Positions 8,488 to 17,193 of a stretch of 64,000 nt of DNA are shown here, in pieces. Position numbers and translations under genes: made by a program. Source of the DNA: an uncultured Anderseniella sp. (GTDB lineage: Bacteria; Pseudomonadota; Alphaproteobacteria; Rhizobiales; Aestuariivirgaceae); contig CANKYU010000005.1 in assembly GCA_947488295.1 (NCBI GenBank), forward strand, positions 333,488 through 397,487, written 5' to 3'. Every line of letters begins with the position of its first letter. Position 1 is the stretch's first letter. The notes beneath the pieces were generated by a model, which made no database searches, was not told the DNA's origin, and worked only from the letters and a program-made list of their open reading frames with translations.

Positions 8488-9867
8488 CTACAACAGCCAC
8501 CAGGCCGCCAGTCCGAGAAAGGCGAAGAAACCGACGACGTCGGTGACGGTGGTGACAAACACACCGGACGAGATCGCCGGATCAATTTTGAAATGGTCGA
8601 GCACAAGCGGAATCAGAATACCGGCAAGGGCAGCCGCGAACATGTTAATGATCATTGCCGCGCCAATCACCAGACCCAGCTGATCTGACCCAAACCACCA
8701 CCAGGCGAACAATCCCATGATCACCGCGAAGGCCACACCGTTGAGCACGCCGACGGTGCTTTCGCGCACCACGACCCGCATCGCGTTTACCGGGCCGAGG
8801 TTTCTTTGTGCAATGGCGCGGACCGCAACAGTCATGGTCTGGGTGCCGGCATTGCCGCCCATGGACGCCACAATCGGCATCAGGATTGCCAATGCCACCA
8901 TCTGCTCGATCGAAGCGTCGAACAGGGAGATGACCCATGACGCCAGAACCGCGGTCGCCAGATTGAGCACCAGCCAGCCAAAACGCGACTGGGTCGTCGA
9001 CCAGATGGTGTCAGTTATCTCCTCATCGCCGACACCGCCCAGGCGCAGGATGTCTTCGCTGGCTTCTTCCTGGATCACATCCACGATATCGTCGATGGTG
9101 ATCGAGCCGACCAGGCGCTGGTTCTCATCCACCACGGCTGCCGAACCGAGATGGTATTGTTCAAACTTGTAGGCAACATCGTCCTGCTCGTCGGTCACGG
9201 TGAAGACAACATCGTGTTCGCGCATGATCTCGGAAATCTGCTGCGGCCTGGGATGGCGCAACACCAGACTGACCGGCACGAAGCCGACCGTATGATAGGC
9301 CGGGTCAACGATATATATCTCGATGAAGTCTTCCGGCAGGTCTTCTTCATTGCGCATGTAATCTATGGTTTGGCCAACCGACCAGAAGGACGGAACTGCC
9401 ACGAAACTGGTCTGCATCAGGCGACCGGCGGAGTACTCCGGATACTCAAGACCACGGGTCAGTGCCGTGCGGTCTTCACGCGAGACCTTGGCGAGGATTT
9501 CCTGCTGGTCCTCTTCATCCATGTCCTCGATGAGGTACAGCGCATCATCGGTGTCCAGCTTCCGGACCGCCGAGGAAATGAACTGGTTGGGCAAGGCGTC
9601 CATGAGCCCGTCTCGTACCGACTCATCAAGCTCCGGCAGAACTTCAAAATCGAAGGTACGGCCCTGCAATTCGATAAAGCGGATCCGTTCATCGGCAGGC
9701 AGGAACTCGATCAGGTCGGCTATATCGGCGACATGCAGTTCCTTGATGAGCTTGCGCAACTGCCGGGCATCATCCTGCTGCAGAGTTTCGGCAACCGCAC
9801 GGACGTATTCGGCGCGCAAGGCACCGTCGTCATCATGTATTCCCAACTCTTCCACCAGTTCCGGCAT
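8488..9867 (-). CDS. mgtE: MgtE-type magnesium transporter
   Basis: 459 residues, the usual MgtE length. Order: N-terminal Mg-sensing superhelical domain (about 5-130), two CBS domains (about 130-255), then a five-helix membrane domain with the pore motif PIVASMGGNAGTQ. Acts as a Mg2+-gated Mg2+ channel or transporter in the inner membrane. ATG 9867 is used; nearby upstream ATGs are out of frame. I saw no M-box or other riboswitch in the 106 bp upstream. Confidence 0.95.
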   Translation of the reverse strand: MPELVEELGIHDDDGALRAEYVRAVAETLQQDDARQLRKLIKELHVADIADLIEFLPADERIRFIELQGRTFDFEVLPELDESVRDGLMDALPNQFISSAVRKLDTDDALYLIEDMDEEDQQEILAKVSREDRTALTRGLEYPEYSAGRLMQTSFVAVPSFWSVGQTIDYMRNEEDLPEDFIEIYIVDPAYHTVGFVPVSLVLRHPRPQQISEIMREHDVVFTVTDEQDDVAYKFEQYHLGSAAVVDENQRLVGSITIDDIVDVIQEEASEDILRLGGVGDEEITDTIWSTTQSRFGWLVLNLATAVLASWVISLFDASIEQMVALAILMPIVASMGGNAGTQTMTVAVRAIAQRNLGPVNAMRVVVRESTVGVLNGVAFAVIMGLFAWWWFGSDQLGLVIGAAMIINMFAAALAGILIPLVLDHFKIDPAISSGVFVTTVTDVVGFFAFLGLAAWWLL

Positions 9868-9973
9868 GACGTATTCGCGTCCCGATTGAGTCTGTTGCCA
9901 TGATACATACCACGCACAAGTTACCGGACAATCAGCGAATTTGATGTGACGACAAACCGGAAACAGCGCGTGG

Positions 9974-10567
9974 TTACAACTTGCGGCCCCTCAGCCACTG
10001 ATGGGCAAGGCGATGCGCCTTGTTGATCTGGGCAGTACTCATGTCGCGCGCAACATGACGCAGATGCTTCACCATCAGAGCGTTGCCCTGAAGTTGGGCG
10101 ATTTTCAGCCACATATAAGCCTGCACCTCGTCGCGCGGGACCCCATTGCCGGCAAAATACAGGAATGCCAAATCATGCTGGGCAAGCCCGTGGTCCTGCA
10201 TTGCGGCCTTTGTGTACCAATGCGCCGCCCGGGAGTGATTTTGGGCAACACCCCAGCCGTTTTCATGCAAGACACCCAGCCGGTATTGCGCTGCGGCTAT
10301 GTTTTGCGCGGCCGCCCTGGCGTACCAGCTTGCGGCTTTGGCATCGGATTGCTTGTATCCGCGGGCATACTCGTACATCAGGCCTGTCTGATACTGAGCC
10401 CGGCCGTCACCGGCTTCAGCCAGAGGGCGCAGTTCTTTACGGGCCATGGAAAATTCACCGGCCTGCAGGGCAGCGATGCCTGCATCATAGTTCTGCGCCT
10501 GAACCACTCCGGCAGCACACAGGACGAACAACGCAGTGAATACGTTTCGGATTTGATATTGCTGCAT
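9974..10567 (-). CDS. Exported Sel1-like repeat protein
   Basis: 197 residues from ATG 10567, where a signal peptide begins (MQQYQIRNVFTALFVLCAAG, cleavage near AQA-Q). The frame continues upstream but without a signal. About four Sel1 repeats follow (AQYQTGLMYEYARG, AQYRLGVLHENGWGV, AQHDLAFLYFAGNGV), giving a helical solenoid for protein contacts in the periplasm. Functions of this class range from envelope stress to cell-wall scaffolding; none can be chosen here. It is divergent from the DUF6522 gene. Confidence 0.8.
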   Translation of the reverse strand: MQQYQIRNVFTALFVLCAAGVVQAQNYDAGIAALQAGEFSMARKELRPLAEAGDGRAQYQTGLMYEYARGYKQSDAKAASWYARAAAQNIAAAQYRLGVLHENGWGVAQNHSRAAHWYTKAAMQDHGLAQHDLAFLYFAGNGVPRDEVQAYMWLKIAQLQGNALMVKHLRHVARDMSTAQINKAHRLAHQWLRGRKL

Positions 10568-10720
10568 TGTATCGCCCTGACCCGCGAGGTGCATGCTACG
10601 TCCTATAATTCTGGATGATAACGCAGCAACGGCTGATTGGACAACGACTACACGCCATTCGGCGGAATGAACGACTGAATTGCGCTGTTTTGGCAATTGA
10701 ACCGCGCCTACAACCACCAT

Positions 10721-10743
10721 AAGATACATTTCACATACATCTT
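10721..10743. promoter_or_regulatory. NsrR-like operator over the DUF6522 promoter
   Basis: A 23-bp imperfect palindrome with half-sites AAGATACATTT and ACATACATCTT separated by one base. This is close to the published beta/gammaproteobacterial NsrR consensus (AAGATGCATTT-N-AAATGCATCTT), with three mismatches. It ends 26 bp before the DUF6522 ATG, so it would overlap the core promoter. NsrR is a nitric-oxide-sensing Rrf2 repressor. No nsrR gene is in the window. Confidence 0.5.
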
Positions 10744-10769
10744 ATACGAATTGGGCCAGAGACGGCAGC

Positions 10770-11102
10770 ATGCACAGAACCGGCAATCAGAGGGACAACG
10801 CCTGGATGGTTGAGTTTGATGATGACGGCCCTGTTGTCAACGCAGAGCTGATCGCGGAGTTGCTCAATCTCCCGGCGGATATAGTTGCGGAGCAGATCAG
10901 ACAAGGCGCCATCACGACCCTGTGCGAAGCGGGCATAGAGGAACACGAAGGCGGATTTCGTTTAAATTTTTTTCACCGCAACCGTCGCGCCCAGGCGGAG
11001 GTCGACAGCACAGGGCGGGTTTTCAATCGGACGGTCATAGACTTCGGTGACAGGCCCCTTCCCGCATCTCTGCGCGGCCCGGGGGCAAAAAATAACGTCT
11101 AA
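10770..11102 (+). CDS. DUF6522 family protein
   Basis: 110 residues, soluble, no signal or membrane segment. It matches the DUF6522 pattern: VEFDDDGPVVNAELIAELL, then TTLCEAGIEEHEGGFRLNFFHRNRRAQ and a terminal VDSTGRVFNRT. One Cys sits in the conserved CEAGIEE stretch. Molecular function unknown. The NsrR-like site just upstream suggests induction by nitric oxide (inference). The family call is by recollection of the pattern and needs a profile search. Confidence 0.7.
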   Translation: MHRTGNQRDNAWMVEFDDDGPVVNAELIAELLNLPADIVAEQIRQGAITTLCEAGIEEHEGGFRLNFFHRNRRAQAEVDSTGRVFNRTVIDFGDRPLPASLRGPGAKNNV

Positions 11103-11145
11103 ACAGAAGGTAATCAGGAATTGCTGGCGCAGAGATTCCAGTCGA

Positions 11146-11379
11146 TCAGACCGTGGCGGTCAGGAAATCACTGATCACTTCGATCTGCAAAAACCATACA
11201 AACGTGGTTGTAAGTCCGATTGCCAATACGGGTCTGAATAGCGCCTGGGCGAAATTCTCTACCGGTATGTTGCCAGCCGCCTGCCCGAGTTCCTCCCGCG
11301 TCCTTGCAATCAGATATTGTTCCGCTGTTTCAATAGCGTGCAACTTCCCAACCGCAATACGTTCGTGTGCATTCTTCAT
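11146..11379 (-). CDS. Small predicted membrane protein, unknown function
   Basis: 77 residues with a charged N-terminal helix and one hydrophobic segment near the C-terminus (VLAIGLTTTFVWFLQIEVI). ATG 11379 has an AGGAG upstream (CAGGAGACACGGCGAC). No family recognised. It is read in the same direction as, and downstream of, the surface-protein gene at 11465, 86 nt after its stop, so it may be an accessory of the secretion locus or unrelated. Could still be spurious. Confidence 0.45.
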   Translation of the reverse strand: MKNAHERIAVGKLHAIETAEQYLIARTREELGQAAGNIPVENFAQALFRPVLAIGLTTTFVWFLQIEVISDFLTATV

Positions 11380-11464
11380 GTCGCCGTGTCTCCTGTCAGC
11401 AGCAAGTGTGCAGGAGAGATGGAAACAACCGGTGGCAACTAATGCCTGTATTTAGTGAACAAAA

Positions 11465-14400
11465 TTAAGTGCCCGTAAACCCATCGGTGGTGTCGACAAC
11501 CTTGATGCCGGCCGCACCCGTCACACCGTCAAGCACTGCCAGATCGACATAGTCAGCTTCGGTTCCGGGACCGTCCGCATCAAACCGGACCGTCGTGTCG
11601 GTTCCGTCATCCACCAGTTGGACCCAGTCTTCGATCGCACTCTCACCGGGCGTGTAATCGGTATTCTCCAGCAAGGTTGACAGATCAAGCACATCATCGG
11701 TCGGTACGAAATCAGTAAGGATGAAAGGGGGGGAATTCGTCAACGCTCCATCTTGGAAGCTAAATAAATCCTCCCCATTTTCTGCGGTTTGATAAACCTC
11801 GTCCGGCACCAGATTTACATTCGAAAACTCAAAATCATCCAAGCTGACGATATTGAGGTTCGGACCATCATCGGATCCTGTAATGTCAACGTCGATAGTT
11901 GACGTGGCTGTGTCTCCAGGATCCTCACCGTTTGCAATGGTGTAATTGAAGCTGTCAGTGACCGACTGACCATCCGTCAGCGCTTGGGTATCCTCGTCAG
12001 CGTTGTCAAGCACATAGCGATATGAGCCATCTTGCTTGATGAACAATGATCCATAGGTGCCTGTAATCTCGGCCTCATCACCGGTTCCACCCTCAAACAC
12101 GAGGACAAGTTGAGGGGCAACGCCAGCCGAGCCACCGACAACCTTGAGCAATGCCTGCTCACCCTGATCGGCATCGCTCCATTCACCTGACACGTTTCCG
12201 ATAATTTCGCTGACACCGGTGACGCCCGATCCTGCCTCTATTATGCCCGAAGCACTTTCGGCGGCAGAGATCAGCGGCGCGTCATTGCTGCCGGTAATGT
12301 CTACGGATATGCCTGATGTCGCAGTGTCCCCTGCATCCGTCCCGTTGTTGATGGTGTAATTGAAACTATCCGTAACCGTCTCGCCATCGGTCAGGGCCTG
12401 TGTGTCTGCATCGGCGTCGTCAAGCACATAGCGATAGGTGCCGTCTGCCTTGATGAACAATGAACCATAAGTCCCGACGATCTCTGCTTCACCGGTCCCG
12501 CCGTCAAATGCGAGCACCGATTGCGCTGCAGCGCCCGCCGAACCCTGGCTAACGGCGAGCAGCGCTGCCTCGCCCTGGTCGGCGTCGCTCCAGTCACCTG
12601 ATACGTCACCGAAGACTTCACCAACCCCTGCTACACCGAACCCTGCTTCAACCAGACCGGTGCCGTTCACTTCTGCTGCAGAGATCTCCGGCACATCATT
12701 GGTCCCGGTGACGGTGACAGAGATGGTGCGCTCCACGATACCGCCATTGCCGTCGTCCAGTTCGATGGTGAACGTCTCGACCTTGGTCTGTCCCTCGGCC
12801 AGATACTCCACCGCACTTGCCGCGACGGTGTACTCCCAGGTGATCACACCCCCGGTACCTGTGCCGGTCGTATCAGCGGTCACGCTGGCAGTCAGCGACC
12901 CCAGCGCCCCATCGGAAGCAACAATCTCGTCGCCGATGCCGTGCGTATCGGTCAGGTCAACGTCGGTGAAGGTGATCGTGCCGGTGTCGGTGAGATCGCC
13001 GACAGGCGTGACCAGTTCGGTCACACCGCCGGTAACGTCTCCAACAGCGACCAGCGGCACATCGTTTGTGCCGGTGACGGTGACAGAGATGGTGCGTTCC
13101 ACAATACCGCCATTGCCGTCGTCCAGCTCGATGGTGAACGTCTCGACCTTGGTCTGTCCCTCGGCCAGGTATTCCACCGCGCTTGCCGCGACGGTGTACT
13201 CCCAGGTGATCACACCGCCGGTGCCTGTGCCGGTCGTATCAGCGGTTACGCTGGCAGTCAGCGACCCCAGCGCCCCATCAGAAGCAACAATCTCGTCGCC
13301 GATGCTGTGTGTATCGGTCAGGTCAACGTCCGTAAAGGTGATCGTGCCGGTATCGGTGAGATCGCCGACAGGCGTGACCAGTTCGGTAACACCGCCGATC
13401 ACATCTTCAGCAGCAACCAGCGGCACATCATTGGTCCCGGTGACGGTGACAGAGATGGTGCGTTCCACAATACCGCCATTGCCGTCGTCCAGCTCGATGG
13501 TGAACGTCTCGACCTTGGTCTGTCCCTCGGCCAGATACTCCACCGCACTTGCCGCGACGGTGTACTCCCAGGTGATCACACCCCCGGTACCTGTGCCGGT
13601 CGTATCAGCGGTCACGCTGGCAGTCAGCGACCCCAGCGCCCCATCAGAAGCAACAATCTCGTCGCCGATGCTGTGTGTATCGGTCAGGTCAACGTCCGTG
13701 AAGGTGATCGTGCCGGTATCGGTGAGATCGCCGACAGGCGTGACCAGTTCGGTAACACCGCCGGTAACGTCTCCAACAGCGACCAGCGGCACATCATTGG
13801 TGCCGATAACGGTAATGGTTATCAGTTGCGAGGCCGTGTTTGTGTCCGATACACCACTGTCATCGGTCACGTTCACACGATAGGTCAAGGTCAGTGTCTC
13901 ACCTGCCGCCAGAAAATCTATCTCCTGATCGGCAACGGAAAACTGCCACGCTATCTGTCCTGTCACAGGACCCGTGCCGGGACTTGGCGTCGGAGACGGC
14001 GCCACGGTGTAGGTCAGGTCGAGGTCGACGCTGCCCAGTTGTTCGACGTCCAAATCCGTCAATGCGCCATTGCGGTCCCAGACAGCGCTGACAAAAACTG
14101 GTGTGTCAGTCGTCTGATTGTCATGGTTGTCGGTTGAATCCACATCGCTAAATTCCACAATTCCCGATGCCGTCCTGATCGTGGCCGAATCCTGAACATC
14201 AGGATTTTCAACGATACTGTCCTGGTGACTGGCCTGCGCGGAGATGACAACCGGTCGGTCATTGCTGCCGAATACGGTCACTTCAACCGTGTCAGAATCA
14301 GTGGAATTTCCGGGATCTGCAATCAGGTAACTGAAACTGTCTATGGCGCTTTCGCCATCTGCCAGATAATCAAACGCCGGGTTCGGGTTGTAGGTGAAAT

Positions 14401-15742
14401 CGCCATTGGCGCTGATTTCGACCACCGCGCCGGAACTGAGCACAAAGGTAGTTGATCCTGTGGGGCTGATAATGCCGCCGACAAAGTCAAAGTCGACACC
14501 TTCCTCCCAGATCAGGTCTTCCCCGAAACCAACCACGCGAACGTCGAATCCTTCCGGATCCTCGTCCGGTTGGATACTGGTGTTTGAAATCACATTGCCG
14601 GCAAAAATATCATCTTCATCGGTGAAGAAGCCGTCAAAGAAAGCTACCGGAGGATCGTCCTGGTCGGGTGTGTCAAAAACGATCTTCTGGGCAGAGGCCT
14701 GAGCAAGCGGGTTGCCGGCCAGCTCTTCGATGGTAAACGAGCTGGACAGGCTGACCAGTTGAATGTCGAGAAATGACCCCGAACCACTCTCGGACTCGAA
14801 TTCACCCTGCTGACCGCTGGCCTTGGCATATACCGCCCGGATCAATTCCAGAGCGCTGAGATCACTAAGCAGGTCCTGGTCTGTCTTCTGGACGATGATT
14901 GGCGTTTCACCGACACCGGTGATGATCAGCTTGTTGCCGACTTCGGTCACCCTGCCGATGATTTCACCGGTCGACTTGTCGAGAACCAGGTATTCACCTG
15001 TCTTGTTGCTGTCTACATCCTGGAACAAGGACAGTTCCGTTGAACCCAGCTGGCTGTCGACCTCAGCGCCTACAGTCGTGCCGCGAATAGCCAGGACTGC
15101 AACCGGGGTTTCGACTTTCATGTTGCCGGTCGGTGCAATCGAGCCGGCGACAAAGACAAACGCGCCCTGCACCAGATTGACCAGCATGGAAGAATCCTGT
15201 GCCTGATCGCCATTGAACACAAACTCGTTCAACACCATGCGGGCATCGGATGTCATGGAGAACAGCGAGCCGTCTTCCAGGCTCAGGCCAAACTTCGTGT
15301 TCGGACCCGTCTCAACCACATCACCCAGATACACTTTTGTGCCTGGCGTCAGTTGCACGACACTGCCATCGGTGCGTGTCGCAACAGCGGTACCTTCCAG
15401 ATGCTGGACTTCTCCAATCGGATTGCCTGCCTGGCCGGCGTTGCCGGACTGGGCGTACTGGCCGGGAAACAGCGGGCCCGCCAGCGCCTCCACAACATCT
15501 CCACTCAACATGGCGCCGTTCGGTCCGACCAGTGCAGATGCAGACCCGGTATGGAAATAACCCTCGATTGTCACCGACTTGCCATCGGAACCGGAAATTT
15601 CCAGGTCGTTACCGGAACGGGAATAATCGCCCTTAAACAGCAGGGTCGCATCGGTTATCTGAACCGGTGACCCGTCACCCGGCGCCTGCAATTGCACATG
15701 CGATGCTTTTGTGTCCGGCGAGGTAAACTGGTTAACAGCCAT
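11465..15742 (-). CDS. Very large FecR/VCBS-repeat surface protein, type I secretion substrate
   Basis: 1425 acidic residues; I see no cysteine. Order: an N-terminal region (1-110); a FecR-type domain (about 115-230: GDVVETGPNTKFGLSLEDGS, ETPVAVLAIRGTTVG); cadherin/VCBS-like units ending in TNDVP or SNDRP linkers; three near-identical 122-residue repeats (648-1013); two VCBS units (1014-about 1290, YGSLFIKxDGxYRYVLD); and a C-terminal T1SS target domain (VLDLSTLLENTDY..., the VC_A0849 subclass pattern). No RTX GGxGxD nonapeptides and no Sec signal, so export should use the C-terminal signal and the T1SS genes directly upstream. Likely an adhesin or biofilm matrix protein. No lapG/lapD-like control genes are nearby. 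Confidence 0.9.
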   Translation of the reverse strand: MAVNQFTSPDTKASHVQLQAPGDGSPVQITDATLLFKGDYSRSGNDLEISGSDGKSVTIEGYFHTGSASALVGPNGAMLSGDVVEALAGPLFPGQYAQSGNAGQAGNPIGEVQHLEGTAVATRTDGSVVQLTPGTKVYLGDVVETGPNTKFGLSLEDGSLFSMTSDARMVLNEFVFNGDQAQDSSMLVNLVQGAFVFVAGSIAPTGNMKVETPVAVLAIRGTTVGAEVDSQLGSTELSLFQDVDSNKTGEYLVLDKSTGEIIGRVTEVGNKLIITGVGETPIIVQKTDQDLLSDLSALELIRAVYAKASGQQGEFESESGSGSFLDIQLVSLSSSFTIEELAGNPLAQASAQKIVFDTPDQDDPPVAFFDGFFTDEDDIFAGNVISNTSIQPDEDPEGFDVRVVGFGEDLIWEEGVDFDFVGGIISPTGSTTFVLSSGAVVEISANGDFTYNPNPAFDYLADGESAIDSFSYLIADPGNSTDSDTVEVTVFGSNDRPVVISAQASHQDSIVENPDVQDSATIRTASGIVEFSDVDSTDNHDNQTTDTPVFVSAVWDRNGALTDLDVEQLGSVDLDLTYTVAPSPTPSPGTGPVTGQIAWQFSVADQEIDFLAAGETLTLTYRVNVTDDSGVSDTNTASQLITITVIGTNDVPLVAVGDVTGGVTELVTPVGDLTDTGTITFTDVDLTDTHSIGDEIVASDGALGSLTASVTADTTGTGTGGVITWEYTVAASAVEYLAEGQTKVETFTIELDDGNGGIVERTISVTVTGTNDVPLVAAEDVIGGVTELVTPVGDLTDTGTITFTDVDLTDTHSIGDEIVASDGALGSLTASVTADTTGTGTGGVITWEYTVAASAVEYLAEGQTKVETFTIELDDGNGGIVERTISVTVTGTNDVPLVAVGDVTGGVTELVTPVGDLTDTGTITFTDVDLTDTHGIGDEIVASDGALGSLTASVTADTTGTGTGGVITWEYTVAASAVEYLAEGQTKVETFTIELDDGNGGIVERTISVTVTGTNDVPEISAAEVNGTGLVEAGFGVAGVGEVFGDVSGDWSDADQGEAALLAVSQGSAGAAAQSVLAFDGGTGEAEIVGTYGSLFIKADGTYRYVLDDADADTQALTDGETVTDSFNYTINNGTDAGDTATSGISVDITGSNDAPLISAAESASGIIEAGSGVTGVSEIIGNVSGEWSDADQGEQALLKVVGGSAGVAPQLVLVFEGGTGDEAEITGTYGSLFIKQDGSYRYVLDNADEDTQALTDGQSVTDSFNYTIANGEDPGDTATSTIDVDITGSDDGPNLNIVSLDDFEFSNVNLVPDEVYQTAENGEDLFSFQDGALTNSPPFILTDFVPTDDVLDLSTLLENTDYTPGESAIEDWVQLVDDGTDTTVRFDADGPGTEADYVDLAVLDGVTGAAGIKVVDTTDGFTGT
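12704..13801 (-). repeat. Three tandem 366-bp coding repeats in the surface-protein gene
   Basis: Exact period of 366 bp (122 codons), seen for example from the recurring string aacgtctcgacctt at 12771, 13137 and 13503. The copies differ at only scattered, mostly synonymous bases, so they are recently duplicated or homogenised. Flanking VCBS units are much more diverged. Copy number could vary between strains, and short-read assemblies may collapse it. Confidence 0.97.
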
Positions 15743-15762
15743 AACAGGAACTTCCCGAGCTT

Positions 15763-15797
15763 AAGTACTTGTTTCCCCAGCGCGAAGCACAGTACTT
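15763..15797. repeat. Inverted repeat upstream of the surface-protein gene
   Basis: AAGTACT (15763-15769) and AGTACTT (15791-15797) are perfect 7-bp arms 21 bp apart in the 134-bp gap between the HlyD-type gene and the surface-protein start. It may be an operator for separate expression of the substrate, or a weak mRNA hairpin. No T-run follows, so it is not a good terminator. Confidence 0.4.
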
Positions 15798-15876
15798 TAC
15801 GTTACGTTGAATCACAACCCTTGCGGGCAAAGCAATTATCAGGCCAAACACCTGATTTATTTGTCCAATCCGTCGA

Positions 15877-17193
15877 TCAGCGTTCACGAAATGCCTCTCC
15901 GGCGATTTTTCTCACCGGTTTCAGCAGATAGTTCAAAATTGTGTGATCCCCGGTCAGAATATCAACCGATGCAACCATGCCGGGAATAATTGACAATTGT
16001 GCCTCAGGCGGGCCGATCTGGTTGGACTTTGTCCGCACAATCACACGATAAAACGATTGTCTGTCCTCATCGGTGGAACTGTCGGCGCTGATTCGCTCCA
16101 CACTGCCGGCGATGACGCCATAGACCGTGTAATCATAGGCCGACAATTTGACGTTGGCCTTCTGGCCCGGGCGGATGAATGCAACATCGCGCGGACTGAT
16201 CTGCACCTCGATCAGAAGGCTTTCGTCAAGAGGCACGATCTCCACAATGTCCTTGCCCGGCGTCACGACAGCGCCCACCGAACTGACATTCAGCCGGTTC
16301 ACCACACCGCGCAGAGGCGCCAGCAATGTTGTCCGGCGAACCCTGTCGCTTGCTGACTTGATTGTTTCGGTCACCACCGACAGGTCGGAGCGCACCTTGA
16401 CCAGTTTTTCGCGCGCCTCGGTCCGAAATGTCTGTGCAGCGTTTGCCAGTCGCCGTTCGGCCTCCACGACAGAGGCCCGCTCACGCGGCACCCGGGCACG
16501 GACCTCGGCCAGCTGACCGGCATTTTCAGCATGCAGGCGGCGCACCTTGATCAGTTCAAGTGTCGGGATTGCGCCGCGCTTCTTGAGATTTTCGGACAGT
16601 TTCAACTCTTCGGCTGAAAACCTGTTGGACTGTTTCAGCCTCTCCTCGCGCGCTTCCAGTTCAACAAGCGTCTGCCTGGCCTGAATCAGCTGCTGTTCAA
16701 GGATGATCCTTTCGTCTGCCCGCTTTTGCTGGCGTGCAGCAAACAACGCCCGTTCACTTTCAACCTTGTCTGCGGCATCTAAGACAAGTTGGGCCGGAAA
16801 CGTCAGTTCCTGCTGGCCTGTTGCCTCCGCCTGGAGACGAACCTCCTCCGCACTGAGCGCCAGCCAGCGTTGCCGGACTTCACCCAGGCGGGCTGAGAAC
16901 TCGGTATCATCGATCCGGATTAGCGGCTCGCCCTTCTCAACCGTATCGCCTTCCGAAACCAGAAACTCCCGGACAATGCCCGGTTCAAGGGTCTGAACCA
17001 CCTGCAACTGGCTGGAGGGGATCACCCGGCCGGTCCCCCGGGTTACTTCCTCCACCGTCGCCCACCAAGCCCAGACCAGCAGGCTGGCCATGAGGCACAA
17101 CAGGCACAAAATCAACATCCACGGCCCGCGCGAGTAGGACTGCTCGTAGGCATGTCTGGCATTCGCGGCAAATCGCAGGTCGTCGGTACGCAT
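15877..17193 (-). CDS. HlyD-family type I secretion periplasmic adaptor
   Basis: 438 residues. A short cytoplasmic tail and one membrane helix (about 24-45) precede a barrel-sandwich/lipoyl half-motif (GTGRVIPSSQLQVVQ), a long alpha-helical coiled-coil hairpin (about 130-290), the second lipoyl half, and the C-terminal beta-barrel (GQKANVKLSAYDYTVYG). It bridges the inner-membrane ABC transporter and the TolC channel. Its ATG overlaps the ABC gene's stop (TGATG at 17195-17191), so translation is coupled. Usual length for the family. Confidence 0.95.
   Translation of the reverse strand: MRTDDLRFAANARHAYEQSYSRGPWMLILCLLCLMASLLVWAWWATVEEVTRGTGRVIPSSQLQVVQTLEPGIVREFLVSEGDTVEKGEPLIRIDDTEFSARLGEVRQRWLALSAEEVRLQAEATGQQELTFPAQLVLDAADKVESERALFAARQQKRADERIILEQQLIQARQTLVELEAREERLKQSNRFSAEELKLSENLKKRGAIPTLELIKVRRLHAENAGQLAEVRARVPRERASVVEAERRLANAAQTFRTEAREKLVKVRSDLSVVTETIKSASDRVRRTTLLAPLRGVVNRLNVSSVGAVVTPGKDIVEIVPLDESLLIEVQISPRDVAFIRPGQKANVKLSAYDYTVYGVIAGSVERISADSSTDEDRQSFYRVIVRTKSNQIGPPEAQLSIIPGMVASVDILTGDHTILNYLLKPVRKIAGEAFRER

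Noticed and set aside
9868..9973. Magnesium riboswitch upstream of mgtE
   Set aside because: Only 106 bp to the next gene and no M-box-like paired elements seen.
12704..13801. Repeat array as a CRISPR
   Set aside because: Units are 366 bp, contiguous and coding, with no spacers.
12660..14137. Two long plus-strand frames (about 400 codons each) across the repeat array
   Set aside because: They are antisense to the VCBS repeats, keep the same 366-bp period and have Val/Ser/Pro- or Arg/Gly-biased products typical of mirror frames.
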